DNA of 64,000 bases from Gammaproteobacteria bacterium (GTDB taxonomy: Bacteria > Pseudomonadota > Gammaproteobacteria > Steroidobacterales > Steroidobacteraceae), in the NCBI GenBank assembly GCA_025359565.1, contig JANYFY010000014.1:28623-92622 (forward strand). Direction: 5' to 3'. Below are positions 1 through 8,417 of the stretch, piece after piece. Below the pieces are notes generated by a model that saw only the letters and a list, made by a program, of their open reading frames with translations, made no database searches and was not told the origin of the DNA. How positions within the stretch are numbered: position 1 is the first letter of the stretch; each line of letters starts with the position of its first letter. Both the position numbers and the translations under genes were made by a program.

Positions 1-1227
1 CGTCACGTCGGTCGCGGTTCCTCCCGTCGATAAATTAGCCGTCGAGCGCAGATAAACCACCTGACCGATCGGAGGTACGGAGTTCGCGGTAAGATTCGCT
101 TTCGCCAACATCTTCTCCGCCTGTAAATCGAATTCCACGCGGGTCAGTACTTTCTCATGACCGACGCCACGACGCGGGTCTTGGTTGAGGATATCGACGA
201 GTTGCGTGATGCTATGCACCCCGTCGCCCACCACATTTCCCGGCGTGCGACGCGTGGCAGCAACGAGTTCGCCGTTCACCACCAATAAACGGTGATCATC
301 CCCTTCAAGAAAAGACTCAACCACCACGGAACGCGAATGCTCACGCGCCACGATGAACCCTTGAGCCACTTCAGCATCGCTCGTCAGCCGTATTGAAATA
401 CCGCGACCGTGATTGCCATCATAAGGTTTTGTGACGACAGGAAAACCGATGCGCTGTGCAGCGCGGATTGCGTGAGCTTCACTTTGCACCAGCTCTTGCT
501 TAGGTACCGGCAACCCGAGAGAAGCTAGGATTTTGTTAGTTTCTTCCTTATCGCTTGCAAGCTCTACAGCAATATGCGTCGTATGTCCCGTCACCGTAGC
601 TTGAATTCGCTGTTGGTACTTGCCGTGCCCGAGTTGCACTAAGCTTTGATCATTAAGTCGCAACCACGGGATATCTCGTTGCTCGGCGGCACGCACCAAG
701 GACGCCGTAGAAGGACCCAACGCGCGACGCTGTGCAAAGCGAATAAACTCATCGCGCGCCTCGGACCAACTCCAATTAGCAGGCACGCTGTCCGCGGGAC
801 AAAGCCCAGCGGGTAGCAGCGAACACAGCAAGTGTAACCCGAGTTCGCCAGCGGCGATGCCTTCGTCGCGCTGCTCATATTCATAGACAACGGAATAGAC
901 ACCGGGCCTATCCAAACTGCGCGTCTTACCAAAAGTGACCGCTTCGCCCGCGATGTTTTGCAACTCAAGCGCAACATGCTCAAGCACATGCCCAAGCCAA
1001 GTACCTTCCTTTTCGCGCATGCGGCGGTAGAACCCGCCAGGCTCACGATAGGAGCAACCATGTTCGGCCAGTCCCGGTAGAGCGGCGGCCAGCGCGTCTA
1101 CGAAAGTGTCTCCAAGGCGCCCGGTGGGCCATGCCTCCAGCACCCCAAGGTCCAATTCCAAACGAATAACCGGAAAATGCGCGTACAACGAAGGACCAAC
1201 GAATACCGAACGATCAAGGATACGCAT
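1..1227 (-). CDS. cphA: Cyanophycin synthetase, N-terminal 409 residues (cut by window edge)
   Basis: Cyanophycin synthetase polymerises aspartate and arginine, with ATP, into the cytoplasmic storage polymer cyanophycin. The reading frame is open from an ATG at 1227 to the window edge. A GGGAG Shine-Dalgarno sits just upstream of the ATG and decides the start. Residues 1 to about 160 match the CphA-specific N-terminal domain (opening MRILDRSVFVGPSLY). From about residue 200 an ATP-grasp domain begins, with the diagnostic KPYDGNHGRG stretch near residues 266-275. The family is usually about 870-900 residues, so the rest of the ATP-grasp domain and the Mur-ligase-like C-terminal domain lie outside the window. 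The gene starts 12 bases after the cyanophycinase stop, so the two are probably one operon. Confidence 0.95.
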   Translation of the reverse strand, partial: MRILDRSVFVGPSLYAHFPVIRLELDLGVLEAWPTGRLGDTFVDALAAALPGLAEHGCSYREPGGFYRRMREKEGTWLGHVLEHVALELQNIAGEAVTFGKTRSLDRPGVYSVVYEYEQRDEGIAAGELGLHLLCSLLPAGLCPADSVPANWSWSEARDEFIRFAQRRALGPSTASLVRAAEQRDIPWLRLNDQSLVQLGHGKYQQRIQATVTGHTTHIAVELASDKEETNKILASLGLPVPKQELVQSEAHAIRAAQRIGFPVVTKPYDGNHGRGISIRLTSDAEVAQGFIVAREHSRSVVVESFLEGDDHRLLVVNGELVAATRRTPGNVVGDGVHSITQLVDILNQDPRRGVGHEKVLTRVEFDLQAEKMLAKANLTANSVPPIGQVVYLRSTANLSTGGTATDVT

Positions 1228-1239
1228 ATTTCTCCCGTC

Positions 1240-2079
1240 TCAGTCTTTGGCGCGCACCAGGCTACCGGGTGCAGCAATCCGCGTATGCAAATTGAAAGTG
1301 GCGCCCGCCACCAGCACGTGCAGCCGCAATCCCAGCATGCACACCGGCTGGCCTTCGCTGATCTCTCCCATGGACGAATAGCTCACATCCACACCATCCA
1401 CGATGGTCACGCCGCCACTCCCTTCCACTTCGATAGTCTCGTCGGGTCTAATGAAGGCAGCAGTATCCTCATCAAGACCAATACCAACAGCAAAAGGGTT
1501 GTAGGCCAGCGCAGTCAGCAGTCGACCGAGGCGGTCACGTTGCCGAAAGTGCTGATCAATAATAAAACGATTGGTAAGTCCTAAACCAGGAGCGAGGCGC
1601 ACGCTGCCCGAAATCACCGCAGAACCCTCATCGCCAAAGGCGATCATATGTTCACTTAATATGCTGGCGCCGGCGCTGGTTCCTCCCACAGTAACGCCTT
1701 GAGCGTTACGCTCACGAATTAACTTGGCCACCGGCGTACCGCCCAAAAGTGTGGTGAGGCGCAATTGATTGCCGCCGGTGAAGAATATCCCGCTCGCCGC
1801 TTCGATCCGGCGCAAGCGACCGCCTTCCTGGCAGTCGCGGCGAGTATCAAAATCCATGACAGTCACTTGAGCCGCGCCTAATTCTTGAAAAATTTGCTCG
1901 TAGCGTGGCCCTGTCTCGTACATACGACTCGCCGTCGGAATCACCACGATATTGGCCTTATCTCCACCTGAGACGCGCACGAAACGCTCAAGAATATGAC
2001 GATCATTTTCCTTATTCTCCGCGCCGCCAATCGGCACGATCCAGCCACGGGCTGCTCCCTCTGGAACTTTACTGGGCAT
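1240..2079 (-). CDS. cphB: Cyanophycinase, intracellular type
   Basis: Cyanophycinase is a serine exopeptidase of family S51 that degrades cyanophycin to beta-Asp-Arg dipeptides. This 279-residue protein has the nucleophile elbow GGTSAGAS with the likely catalytic Ser135, and the family FFTGGNQ motif at residues 99-105. Its length is normal for CphB and there is no signal peptide, so it should act in the cytoplasm. I place the start at the ATG at 2079, because AAGGAG lies at ideal spacing before it; the ATG 24 bases upstream lacks such a site. It directly precedes cphA on the same strand, so breakdown and synthesis enzymes are likely co-transcribed. Confidence 0.95.
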   Translation of the reverse strand: MPSKVPEGAARGWIVPIGGAENKENDRHILERFVRVSGGDKANIVVIPTASRMYETGPRYEQIFQELGAAQVTVMDFDTRRDCQEGGRLRRIEAASGIFFTGGNQLRLTTLLGGTPVAKLIRERNAQGVTVGGTSAGASILSEHMIAFGDEGSAVISGSVRLAPGLGLTNRFIIDQHFRQRDRLGRLLTALAYNPFAVGIGLDEDTAAFIRPDETIEVEGSGGVTIVDGVDVSYSSMGEISEGQPVCMLGLRLHVLVAGATFNLHTRIAAPGSLVRAKD

Positions 2080-2188
2080 ACTTTGCTCCTTCACCAAGAC
2101 CATCGTTGCAGTCTAGCCCCTAGCGAGCTAGCAGGCAAAGCGGCTGAACGTTGACTAGTTCCTGTCGGCTAACTACTATCGGGCCGCA

Positions 2189-3265
2189 GTGAGCTCAACC
2201 CATAAATGGTATCGTCCCATTGCCATTGGCAGTGGACTCTGCGCAATCGCCGTCAGCGCAGTCGCAATTTTTAATTCACTGCGTGTTTCGTCGGCCCCCA
2301 GCGGGCCCTTCGCGATCAAAGTTTCTCCACTAAACTTGCCAACCAACCCTGGCGCACAACCTCAGGCTTTGGTTCGACTGTGGTATCCGAGTCCTGCGAA
2401 ATCCAACCGCTCTTATCCCCTGCTTATTTATTTTTCTAGTTGGCCGGGCACGGGTATTGATAATTATCATTTGATCCGCGAATTGGTCAGTCATGGTTAC
2501 TACGTTGCCAGCGTCGAATATCCCGCTCAACTTCAAAGTATGTCCGCTTTGGATTACGAGCGACAACTAGCGCAGCTACAGCAGCCGATGGATTTCTCAT
2601 CGGAAACGGCCTATCTGCGTACTATACAAATGGCCAACGAGCGTGTGCGTCAGCGCGCCCGCGATGCAGTTCGAGTTCTTGACTACTTAACTTTACATCA
2701 TCAGCCGAATATCCCGCCGACTGTACTTCCTGATTTAGACCGCGTAGGAATATTCGGCTTCTCGCTGGGCGGCGCGGTGGCTAGCCAAGCGTGTTGGCTG
2801 GATCAACGTTTTAAGGCGGCCCTCAATCTCGACGGCTGGGACTGGGCGGATGCAGTTGAACACGGTATCGCACAACCCTATTTATTTATTAGCGGCACTT
2901 TCACACCTTCCGCCGCAGATTTAAAATCTACAGATCCCGACCGGCATTTCAACGCGGTCTTAGATCAAGCTGCCGACGAGTATTGGCGCAACAATATCTT
3001 GCGCGGCGCTATACATGTCACAGTCACTAATGCGGATCACAGCGATTTCACGGATGCGCCAAAGCACGGCTGGCGCCGCTGGCTCACCGGCAAGACTGTT
3101 AGCCCTTCGCATATGCGCGCCATATTGAACAGCTACTCAAAAGCGTTTTTTGACTACCACCTTAAAGCGCAAGACTCGCCATTACTTAAAACGGATACGC
3201 CCAACCAAGCGGTAAAGTCTCCGTTCGCGGGTGCGACGTTAGAGATAGGCCCGCGACCCCAGTAG
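2189..3265 (+). CDS. Membrane-anchored or secreted alpha/beta hydrolase, PAF-acetylhydrolase/dienelactone hydrolase-like
   Basis: This 358-residue protein starts with GTG and has an N-terminal hydrophobic segment (about residues 10-32) that should be a signal anchor or signal peptide. The core looks like the platelet-activating-factor acetylhydrolase or dienelactone hydrolase group of the alpha/beta hydrolase fold. It has the nucleophile elbow GFSLGG with Ser192, a plausible acid in the NLDGWD stretch near 213-218, and a plausible His284 in NADHSDF. These are motif-level assignments; the substrate cannot be read from the sequence. It is divergent from cphB, with about 110 bases between the starts. 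A link with cyanophycin dipeptide metabolism is possible but nothing in the sequence shows it. Confidence 0.8.
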   Translation: MSSTHKWYRPIAIGSGLCAIAVSAVAIFNSLRVSSAPSGPFAIKVSPLNLPTNPGAQPQALVRLWYPSPAKSNRSYPLLIYFSSWPGTGIDNYHLIRELVSHGYYVASVEYPAQLQSMSALDYERQLAQLQQPMDFSSETAYLRTIQMANERVRQRARDAVRVLDYLTLHHQPNIPPTVLPDLDRVGIFGFSLGGAVASQACWLDQRFKAALNLDGWDWADAVEHGIAQPYLFISGTFTPSAADLKSTDPDRHFNAVLDQAADEYWRNNILRGAIHVTVTNADHSDFTDAPKHGWRRWLTGKTVSPSHMRAILNSYSKAFFDYHLKAQDSPLLKTDTPNQAVKSPFAGATLEIGPRPQ

Positions 3266-3364
3266 CGAGACGACCTTCCCCAGAAACCATAACGCGAAAT
3301 TTCTAGGATAGCGCTTGCCTCCCTAAGCCTAGTCATAATGCTCTGCATCCGTTAGTCTCGCAAC

Positions 3365-4369
3365 ATGCACAAACGAAAATTAGGCACACAAGGACTAGAG
3401 GTATCCGCTTTAGGTTTAGGCACCATGGGGATGAGTGCATCGGACAGCGCTCCTGCCATCTACGGCGACGTAGACCCTGATGAAGCGCGCCGCACCTTGC
3501 ACCGAGCAATCGAACTCGGCGTCAACTTCTTCGATACGGCAGAAGTCTATGGACCATTTACTAACGAAGAATTACTGGGACGTGCTTTCGCCGGGAAGCG
3601 CGACCAGATAATTCTTGCTACCAAGTTTGGCTTCCAAATCACAGCGGATGGCGCCATCGCAGGGGTCAATGGAAAACCAGAGCATGCCCTTGAAGTCCTC
3701 GACGCGTCGCTTGCGCGCCTGAGAACCAGTTACATTGACCTTTGGTACCTCCATCGCCTGGATAAAAACATACCTATTGAGGATACGGTTGGCGCGATGG
3801 CTCGCGCAGTCACAATGGGGAAAGTTAGGTATTTGGGCTTAAGCGAAGTCGGCGCCAAAACACTAGAACGGGCTGCTGCGGTACACCCAATATCGGCGCT
3901 GCAAAGCGAATACTCGGTCTGGGAACGCAATATCGAAGGCAACGTGCTCGATACCGCACGTCGATTAAAAATCGGCATTGTGCCTTTCTGCCCTCTAGGA
4001 CGCGGCTTTTTGAGCGGCACCGCGAAACCTGCTGAGGAATATCCTAGCGGCGATTACCGGCGCGAAGATTTTCGTTATCAGCCTGCAAACTTCCTGGCGA
4101 ATCAGCATATTTTGGCGACCTTACGCAGCGTCGCGGCTCGTCACGCAGCCACGACCGCCCAGATCGCACTCGCTTGGTTGCTGCACCAAGGGACTGATGT
4201 CGTGCCTATTCCAGGCACGAAACGCCAGCGATACTTGGAAGAAAATTCCATTGCCACCGAGATAAAACTGAGCGCCGGCGATCTTGGCGAATTGGCTTTG
4301 AAAATTCCCAGTGGATCAACCGCCGGAGCGCGCTATGGCGAAGAAATGATGGCAAGCGTAGATAGATGA
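3365..4369 (+). CDS. Aldo/keto reductase
   Basis: A 334-residue NAD(P)H-dependent oxidoreductase of the aldo/keto reductase superfamily, closest in style to the AKR13/YakC group. The catalytic tetrad is visible as Asp57, Tyr62, Lys87 and His130 (in FFDTAEVYG, ATKFGF and LWYLHRLD). The C-terminal part carries the cofactor-binding IPGTKR motif. Length is normal and no targeting signal is present, so it is cytosolic. The substrate is unknown. A second, broken aldo/keto reductase lies at 27.2-27.7 kb; the two differ enough that they do not look like a recent duplication. Confidence 0.9.
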   Translation: MHKRKLGTQGLEVSALGLGTMGMSASDSAPAIYGDVDPDEARRTLHRAIELGVNFFDTAEVYGPFTNEELLGRAFAGKRDQIILATKFGFQITADGAIAGVNGKPEHALEVLDASLARLRTSYIDLWYLHRLDKNIPIEDTVGAMARAVTMGKVRYLGLSEVGAKTLERAAAVHPISALQSEYSVWERNIEGNVLDTARRLKIGIVPFCPLGRGFLSGTAKPAEEYPSGDYRREDFRYQPANFLANQHILATLRSVAARHAATTAQIALAWLLHQGTDVVPIPGTKRQRYLEENSIATEIKLSAGDLGELALKIPSGSTAGARYGEEMMASVDR

Positions 4370-4428
4370 TCACTACGCGCGATAACTGAACTTCGGAAGC
4401 GACCCGCGACTCATAGCGCGCTTACCCG

Positions 4429-6294
4429 CTACCGATAACTAAATCGCGTCCCAATCATGATCGAGCGCCTGGCGGTATTATAACCATTCGCTAATTCGTA
4501 GTGTCGATCCAACGCATTGTCTAGGCGCGCCGATACTGACCACTCGCGCGATATATTGATCTTTCCGTACAGTGCTGCGAGCAGGTACCCTCCATCTTGA
4601 GTTCCACCCACATCGACGCGCGGCCCCGCAACTAAAAGATCTATTCCCAACTCGCCCTGCCCTATAACCCTCGTGCCGTTCAGCGTTACACTATGCTTAC
4701 TACGGCGCAATAATTGGCTGCTGTTATCAGACAGATTTAAATTTTGGTAACTTAAATTTCGCGGATCTTGAAGATTCGCCTCTGCACGTAACGACCCATT
4801 ATCGTTCTTAATTTCCCAACTCGCCTCCACACCTCGAATACGCGCACGACTCACGTTAACAATATTTCCATACGTAAGCGTATTGTTATAGTCGTTTAGG
4901 AAAACAATAAGGTCATTAATCGTATTCTGGTACGCCGCCAGCGTGATCTGTGCTCCGGCACCTGTGCGTGATTTGAGACCCACTTCAATATTGCGTGAAC
5001 TCTCCGGCTTTAGCCCAGGCGTGCCGGCAAACCCGAACCGATCCGTCGCCGTCGGCGCCCGAAATGCAGTACCAAACGATACTGTCAACAGTGTATCGGA
5101 TGAAATACTGCGGCCATATTCAGCATTCCAAGTGGTGTGGCTGCCAAACGCAGGATGATGAAACCCACCAACCGATACCAATAACCTATCCGCACCTTCT
5201 ACCACCTGATCCTGGAGGTAGTAGTTTTGGGTATGAGTGTCGATTAAATACCCTGCGCCCGAACTTAACGAATTCGTTTTCTCTTTCGCAACCATGGCGC
5301 CGAAGGTCAACACCTGAGTAAATTCGTCGCTAGTAATTTTTAGGTCATTCTGAAGATCTAAGGCATCACGCACGGAAGTATCGTAGTCCTTAGCCGGCAA
5401 AGCGGGCGGCAAAATGGACGCATCGAACTGATGCTGGCGAAGATCATTGGTAAAGCGACTTAAGTTCAGCCGAGCGTGCCAAATATCCGTGATATCCCCG
5501 CTCGCATGCGCACTCATCAAACTGTTGGTAAAACTCTCATCGAGTGGTGCATTGCCCAAAAACGCATTCGTGTAATCCGTAGTTCCCGCCGCCCGCCAAT
5601 AGCGAGCGCCCAATTCCACTTTATCGATACGCGTAGTGACGGCCGCCGTACCACTTAAGTTCTTATATCCACGATCCAAGGTATCGCCCGCAATGGCCGG
5701 AAAGCCACGCGATTTTTGACCAGAAATCACGGCCTGCAGATTGGTATCGCCTGAAGTATAGTTGCCATCGATCGCAAACTCACCGGTCCCATAACGTCCA
5801 TAGCTCAACATTAAATCCGCACGCGAGGGTCCGCCCGCACGAGTAATTAAATTTACCACGCCGCCAATCGCGTCGGTTCCATAGATAGCCGACCGAGGAC
5901 CTTTCACCACCTCAATACGCTCGATGAGCTCAGGCGAGATATTCATCAAGGGCGCCAAAGATTGCGTACCGGAATTAATCCTCACCCCATCCATCATCAC
6001 AATCGATTGGTTACTGTTCGCGCCCCGGATAAATAGCGACACCGGTTGCCCAGGTCCGCCCGACCGCCCGATATCCAGCCCCGCGTGAAACCTGATTACA
6101 TCGGCAACATCGACCGCTAACGAGTTTTGCAATGCCGCTCGATCAATCACCAGCACCGACTCTAAGGCCTGATTCGCCGGCTCTGGAATGCGAGTCGCAG
6201 TCACCACCACATCACCGAATTCCGCGGCATCCGCAACCCAAGCCCACAGCAATGCTAACAACACGCACGCACGCACACACACATTAATATTCAT
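4429..6294 (-). CDS. btuB: TonB-dependent outer-membrane receptor, vitamin B12 transporter type
   Basis: A 621-residue outer-membrane beta-barrel receptor that should import cobalamin using TonB energy. A signal peptide (residues 1 to about 22) is followed by a TonB-box-like VVVTATR, a plug domain with the RGANSNQS and KGPRSAIYG stretches, and a long barrel ending in an aromatic-rich strand. I chose the ATG at 6294 because it has a GGAG site six bases upstream and begins directly at the signal peptide; the frame continues upstream into leader RNA. The cobalamin riboswitch upstream makes B12 (or a related corrinoid) the best-supported substrate. A BtuF-like binding protein lies 38 kb away; BtuC and BtuD are not in this window. 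Confidence 0.9.
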   Translation of the reverse strand: MNINVCVRACVLLALLWAWVADAAEFGDVVVTATRIPEPANQALESVLVIDRAALQNSLAVDVADVIRFHAGLDIGRSGGPGQPVSLFIRGANSNQSIVMMDGVRINSGTQSLAPLMNISPELIERIEVVKGPRSAIYGTDAIGGVVNLITRAGGPSRADLMLSYGRYGTGEFAIDGNYTSGDTNLQAVISGQKSRGFPAIAGDTLDRGYKNLSGTAAVTTRIDKVELGARYWRAAGTTDYTNAFLGNAPLDESFTNSLMSAHASGDITDIWHARLNLSRFTNDLRQHQFDASILPPALPAKDYDTSVRDALDLQNDLKITSDEFTQVLTFGAMVAKEKTNSLSSGAGYLIDTHTQNYYLQDQVVEGADRLLVSVGGFHHPAFGSHTTWNAEYGRSISSDTLLTVSFGTAFRAPTATDRFGFAGTPGLKPESSRNIEVGLKSRTGAGAQITLAAYQNTINDLIVFLNDYNNTLTYGNIVNVSRARIRGVEASWEIKNDNGSLRAEANLQDPRNLSYQNLNLSDNSSQLLRRSKHSVTLNGTRVIGQGELGIDLLVAGPRVDVGGTQDGGYLLAALYGKINISREWSVSARLDNALDRHYELANGYNTARRSIMIGTRFSYR

Positions 6295-6359
6295 CGGAAA
6301 CTCCACGCCATACACGCCCGTATGACTCGAAAGCCATAAATTTCCGCAAGGCAAAAGGT

Positions 6360-6413
6360 GGGCGTAACTCCGTGTGTAGAGCACACGGATTCCGCCCGAT
6401 GCCCTCCGCATCG
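6360..6413 (-). promoter_or_regulatory. Candidate riboswitch expression platform: two hairpins between aptamer and btuB start
   Basis: Two inverted repeats lie between the cobalamin aptamer and btuB. At 6399-6413 the RNA would form a 5-bp stem GATGC/GCATC whose loop is GGAGG, a perfect anti-16S match. At 6360-6397 a 7-bp stem CCGTGTG/CACACGG sits inside an outer GGGCG/CGCCC pairing and is followed by a short T4 stretch. Either could be the switching element. The structures are seen directly; their role is inferred. Confidence 0.45.
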
Positions 6414-6420
6414 CGGTTCA

Positions 6421-6632
6421 TTGTCAGGCCGGTCTCCGGGCTTACGAGCGGCTATGTCAAGCACATAGCGGTACCGTCACCTTCCCAAGCCTCGCAGGCT
6501 CAGTGGTAGCCACTTCATAGCAGTAGCTGACGATACTTTAAACTCGATCACCGTTGCGGGGGCAGCATGGGATTTGCGCGAACGCCTTCCCATTTCCCGT
6601 TTAACTGAATTGATTAGCAATCCAACACCTAA
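6421..6632 (-). ncRNA. Cobalamin (AdoCbl) riboswitch upstream of btuB
   Basis: On the minus strand this leader carries the hallmarks of the cobalamin riboswitch in order: a 5' GGTG, AAACGGGAA, a GC-rich hairpin, the conserved core GCTGCCCCCGCAACGGTGA (about 6549-6567), and finally the B12 box AAGCCCGGAGACCGGCCTGA (6423-6442). Spacing between these blocks is typical. The element ends about 130 bases before the btuB ATG. It should shut down btuB expression when adenosylcobalamin is plentiful. The 5' boundary is approximate. Confidence 0.92.
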
Positions 6633-6806
6633 CGCCGCGCATAGTGCGAGGCACAGCGACCCACTGTCAAGCGTTAACGTTCAAACAAACAACGCACGGC
6701 CAGCCGGTTGACCTGATTCAGGGTGACCCGTTACGATAGCCGCTAAGACATGATTTAGAGATGTACTGCTCGTCGCATAGAATTAATCACAACAAGGATC
6801 AACGCA

Positions 6807-7160
6807 ATGAAGGTTAGAAATCTATTGATCGCCGGTTTGATGGTAGTGGGGACCATCGGTGCAATGAGCGCGGCGCAGGCCGAAGATGTCCGCCTGTTTG
6901 CTCGTCACGAAGTGGCGGACTACGGCCTTTGGAGAAAGGCATTCGACGCCTTTGCATCAACGGCCAGGAAGGCGGGGGCCATCAATGGCGCCGTGTACCG
7001 ATCGGCGGACAACGCCAATGATGTGACCGTCACTCACGACTTCCATAGTGTGGCAAAGGCCAAAGCCTTTGCGGCGTCCCCCGAGCTGAAAGCAGCAATG
7101 GAGAAAGCGGGTGTGAAGGGACCGCCGCAGATTTGGATTGCGACGAAAAGCATGAAGTAG
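6807..7160 (+). CDS. Small exported protein with ABM-like (dimeric alpha-beta barrel) domain
   Basis: A 117-residue protein with a clear signal peptide (residues 1 to about 25, ending AAQA) and an AAGGATC Shine-Dalgarno before the ATG. The mature part reads RLFARHEVADYGLWRKAFDA, then VTVTHDFHSVAKAKAFAASPELKAAM in two stretches. This layout is typical of small antibiotic-biosynthesis-monooxygenase-like or 'cyclase' proteins of the dimeric ferredoxin-like fold. No catalytic residue can be assigned, so the function is unknown. It is 67 bases before the nitrile hydratase locus on the same strand, but an export signal argues against a direct role with a cytoplasmic enzyme. Confidence 0.75.
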   Translation: MKVRNLLIAGLMVVGTIGAMSAAQAEDVRLFARHEVADYGLWRKAFDAFASTARKAGAINGAVYRSADNANDVTVTHDFHSVAKAKAFAASPELKAAMEKAGVKGPPQIWIATKSMK

Positions 7161-7227
7161 TTGGGCTCGGCGGCACTCTATTCCGCACCCCCAGTAGGTT
7201 GCCTGATTGACAACCAAGCGGAGACTT

Positions 7228-7751
7228 ATGACTACCAGCCGCCGTGATCTATTGACCGCTGCCCTCGCAGCGGGGGCGACCGTGACCACAGAGCTTGCGC
7301 GCGGGCTTGGTCTGATTCTGCGTACAAACAGCGCCTATTGACCGATGCCGATTCTGCAATTGCCGAATTAGGATACGGAGGACTGCAGGGCGAGCAGATG
7401 ATTGTCGTTGAGAACACTACCGACGTGCATAACCTCGTCGTATGCACGCTGTGCTCTTGCTATCCGTGGCCGGTACTTGGCCTGCCCCCCACCTGGTATA
7501 AGTCCAACGCCTATCGCTCACGATCAGTGATCGATCCGCGGGGTGTCCTCCGCGAATTTGGGCTCGAGATCGGCGAGAGTGTTGAGGTACGGGTTTGGGA
7601 CAGTACAGCGGAACTACGCTATCTGGTGCTCCCTGAGCAGCCGAAAGAGAGCGTCGGTTGGAGCGAGGAGAGACTGGCGGCGCTGGTGACGCACGACGCA
7701 ATGATCGGCGTTTCGAAGGTTGCTTCACCGATCGCCGGGAAAGCCATATGA
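7228..7751 (+). pseudogene. Nitrile hydratase alpha subunit, N-terminally replaced and frameshifted
   Basis: From about 7287 the frame ending at 7751 encodes the C-terminal two thirds of a nitrile hydratase alpha subunit. It begins [14 protein letters not shown] and contains the cobalt-type metal claw CTLCSC. The usual first 70 or so residues are missing. In their place, an ATG at 7228 with a good GGAG site encodes a short twin-arginine-like leader ([16 protein letters not shown]) in another frame, which stops at 7344. The alpha frame is closed upstream at 7245-7247; its only plausible start is a TTG at 7338, giving 137 residues. The alpha stop overlaps the beta start (ATGA). The metal site is intact, but the gene looks damaged. 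A sequencing error could explain the frameshift, not the missing N-terminus. Confidence 0.7.
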
Positions 7752-8407
7752 ACGGCGTGCATGATCTTGGCGGTATGCAAGATATGGGCGCCATCACACC
7801 CGAAACAGGCGAGCCGGTTTTTCACGCCGCCTGGGAAGGACGCGCTTACGGACTAACCCGCGCCATGGGCGGTTGGCGCCTGTGGAATCTTGACGCCGTT
7901 CGCTACCAGCGTGAATTGATTGCACCTGCTTCCTATTTCCGGATGAGCTATTACGAGCGCTGGATTGAGGGTTTATTGGAGCTGATGCTGAAGAACAAGC
8001 TGGTCACTCGCAGTGAAATCGACAGCGGTCGGCCCGATGCGCATGCCGCCAACCGAGCGCCAACGTTCACGGCCGAAAAAATTCCCGCCTTTGTCGCCAA
8101 GGGTGTGCCGGCAAGGCGTAATGTCGACGTTGCAACGAATTTCCGGGTTGGGCAACGAGTGCGCGGGCTCAATTTGAACCCAATAGGACATACGCGCCTA
8201 CCGCGTTACGCGCGCGGAAAGGTGGGCACGGTCGATCGGGATCATGGTGTCTTCGTGTTCCCGGATACGAACGCCTTATTTCTCGGTGAAAAACCGCAAC
8301 ACGTATATTCAGTGCGCTTTGCCGCACGCGAACTATGGGGCGAGCAGGCGAGTCCACGCGATGTTGTATACATTGATATGTGGGAAGATTATCTTGCACC
8401 CGCCTGA
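7748..8407 (+). CDS. Nitrile hydratase beta subunit
   Basis: A 219-residue protein with the complete layout of a nitrile hydratase beta subunit. It starts [14 protein letters not shown], has the helical [15 protein letters not shown] region near residues 30-50, and a C-terminal SH3-like half with [10 protein letters not shown] and [14 protein letters not shown]. Together with an alpha subunit this enzyme hydrates nitriles to amides in the cytoplasm. The ATG overlaps the stop of the alpha reading frame by four bases, which points to translational coupling. The length is normal and I see no damage in this subunit, in contrast to its partner. Confidence 0.93.
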   Translation: MNGVHDLGGMQDMGAITPETGEPVFHAAWEGRAYGLTRAMGGWRLWNLDAVRYQRELIAPASYFRMSYYERWIEGLLELMLKNKLVTRSEIDSGRPDAHAANRAPTFTAEKIPAFVAKGVPARRNVDVATNFRVGQRVRGLNLNPIGHTRLPRYARGKVGTVDRDHGVFVFPDTNALFLGEKPQHVYSVRFAARELWGEQASPRDVVYIDMWEDYLAPA

Positions 8408-8417
8408 TTTAGATCCG

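Noticed and set aside
639..1061. Open frame on the minus strand within the cyanophycin synthetase gene
   Set aside because: It is an out-of-frame shadow; the true frame is open from 1227 to the window edge and encodes recognisable CphA.
6640..6806. Possible tRNA or small RNA between the cobalamin riboswitch and the ABM-like gene
   Set aside because: No cloverleaf or conserved tRNA arms; it probably only holds the two divergent promoters.
7417..7797. Minus-strand open frame of 126 codons across the nitrile hydratase alpha gene
   Set aside because: No family resemblance, Arg/Ser/Pro-rich, and it is antisense to a clearly recognisable alpha sequence.
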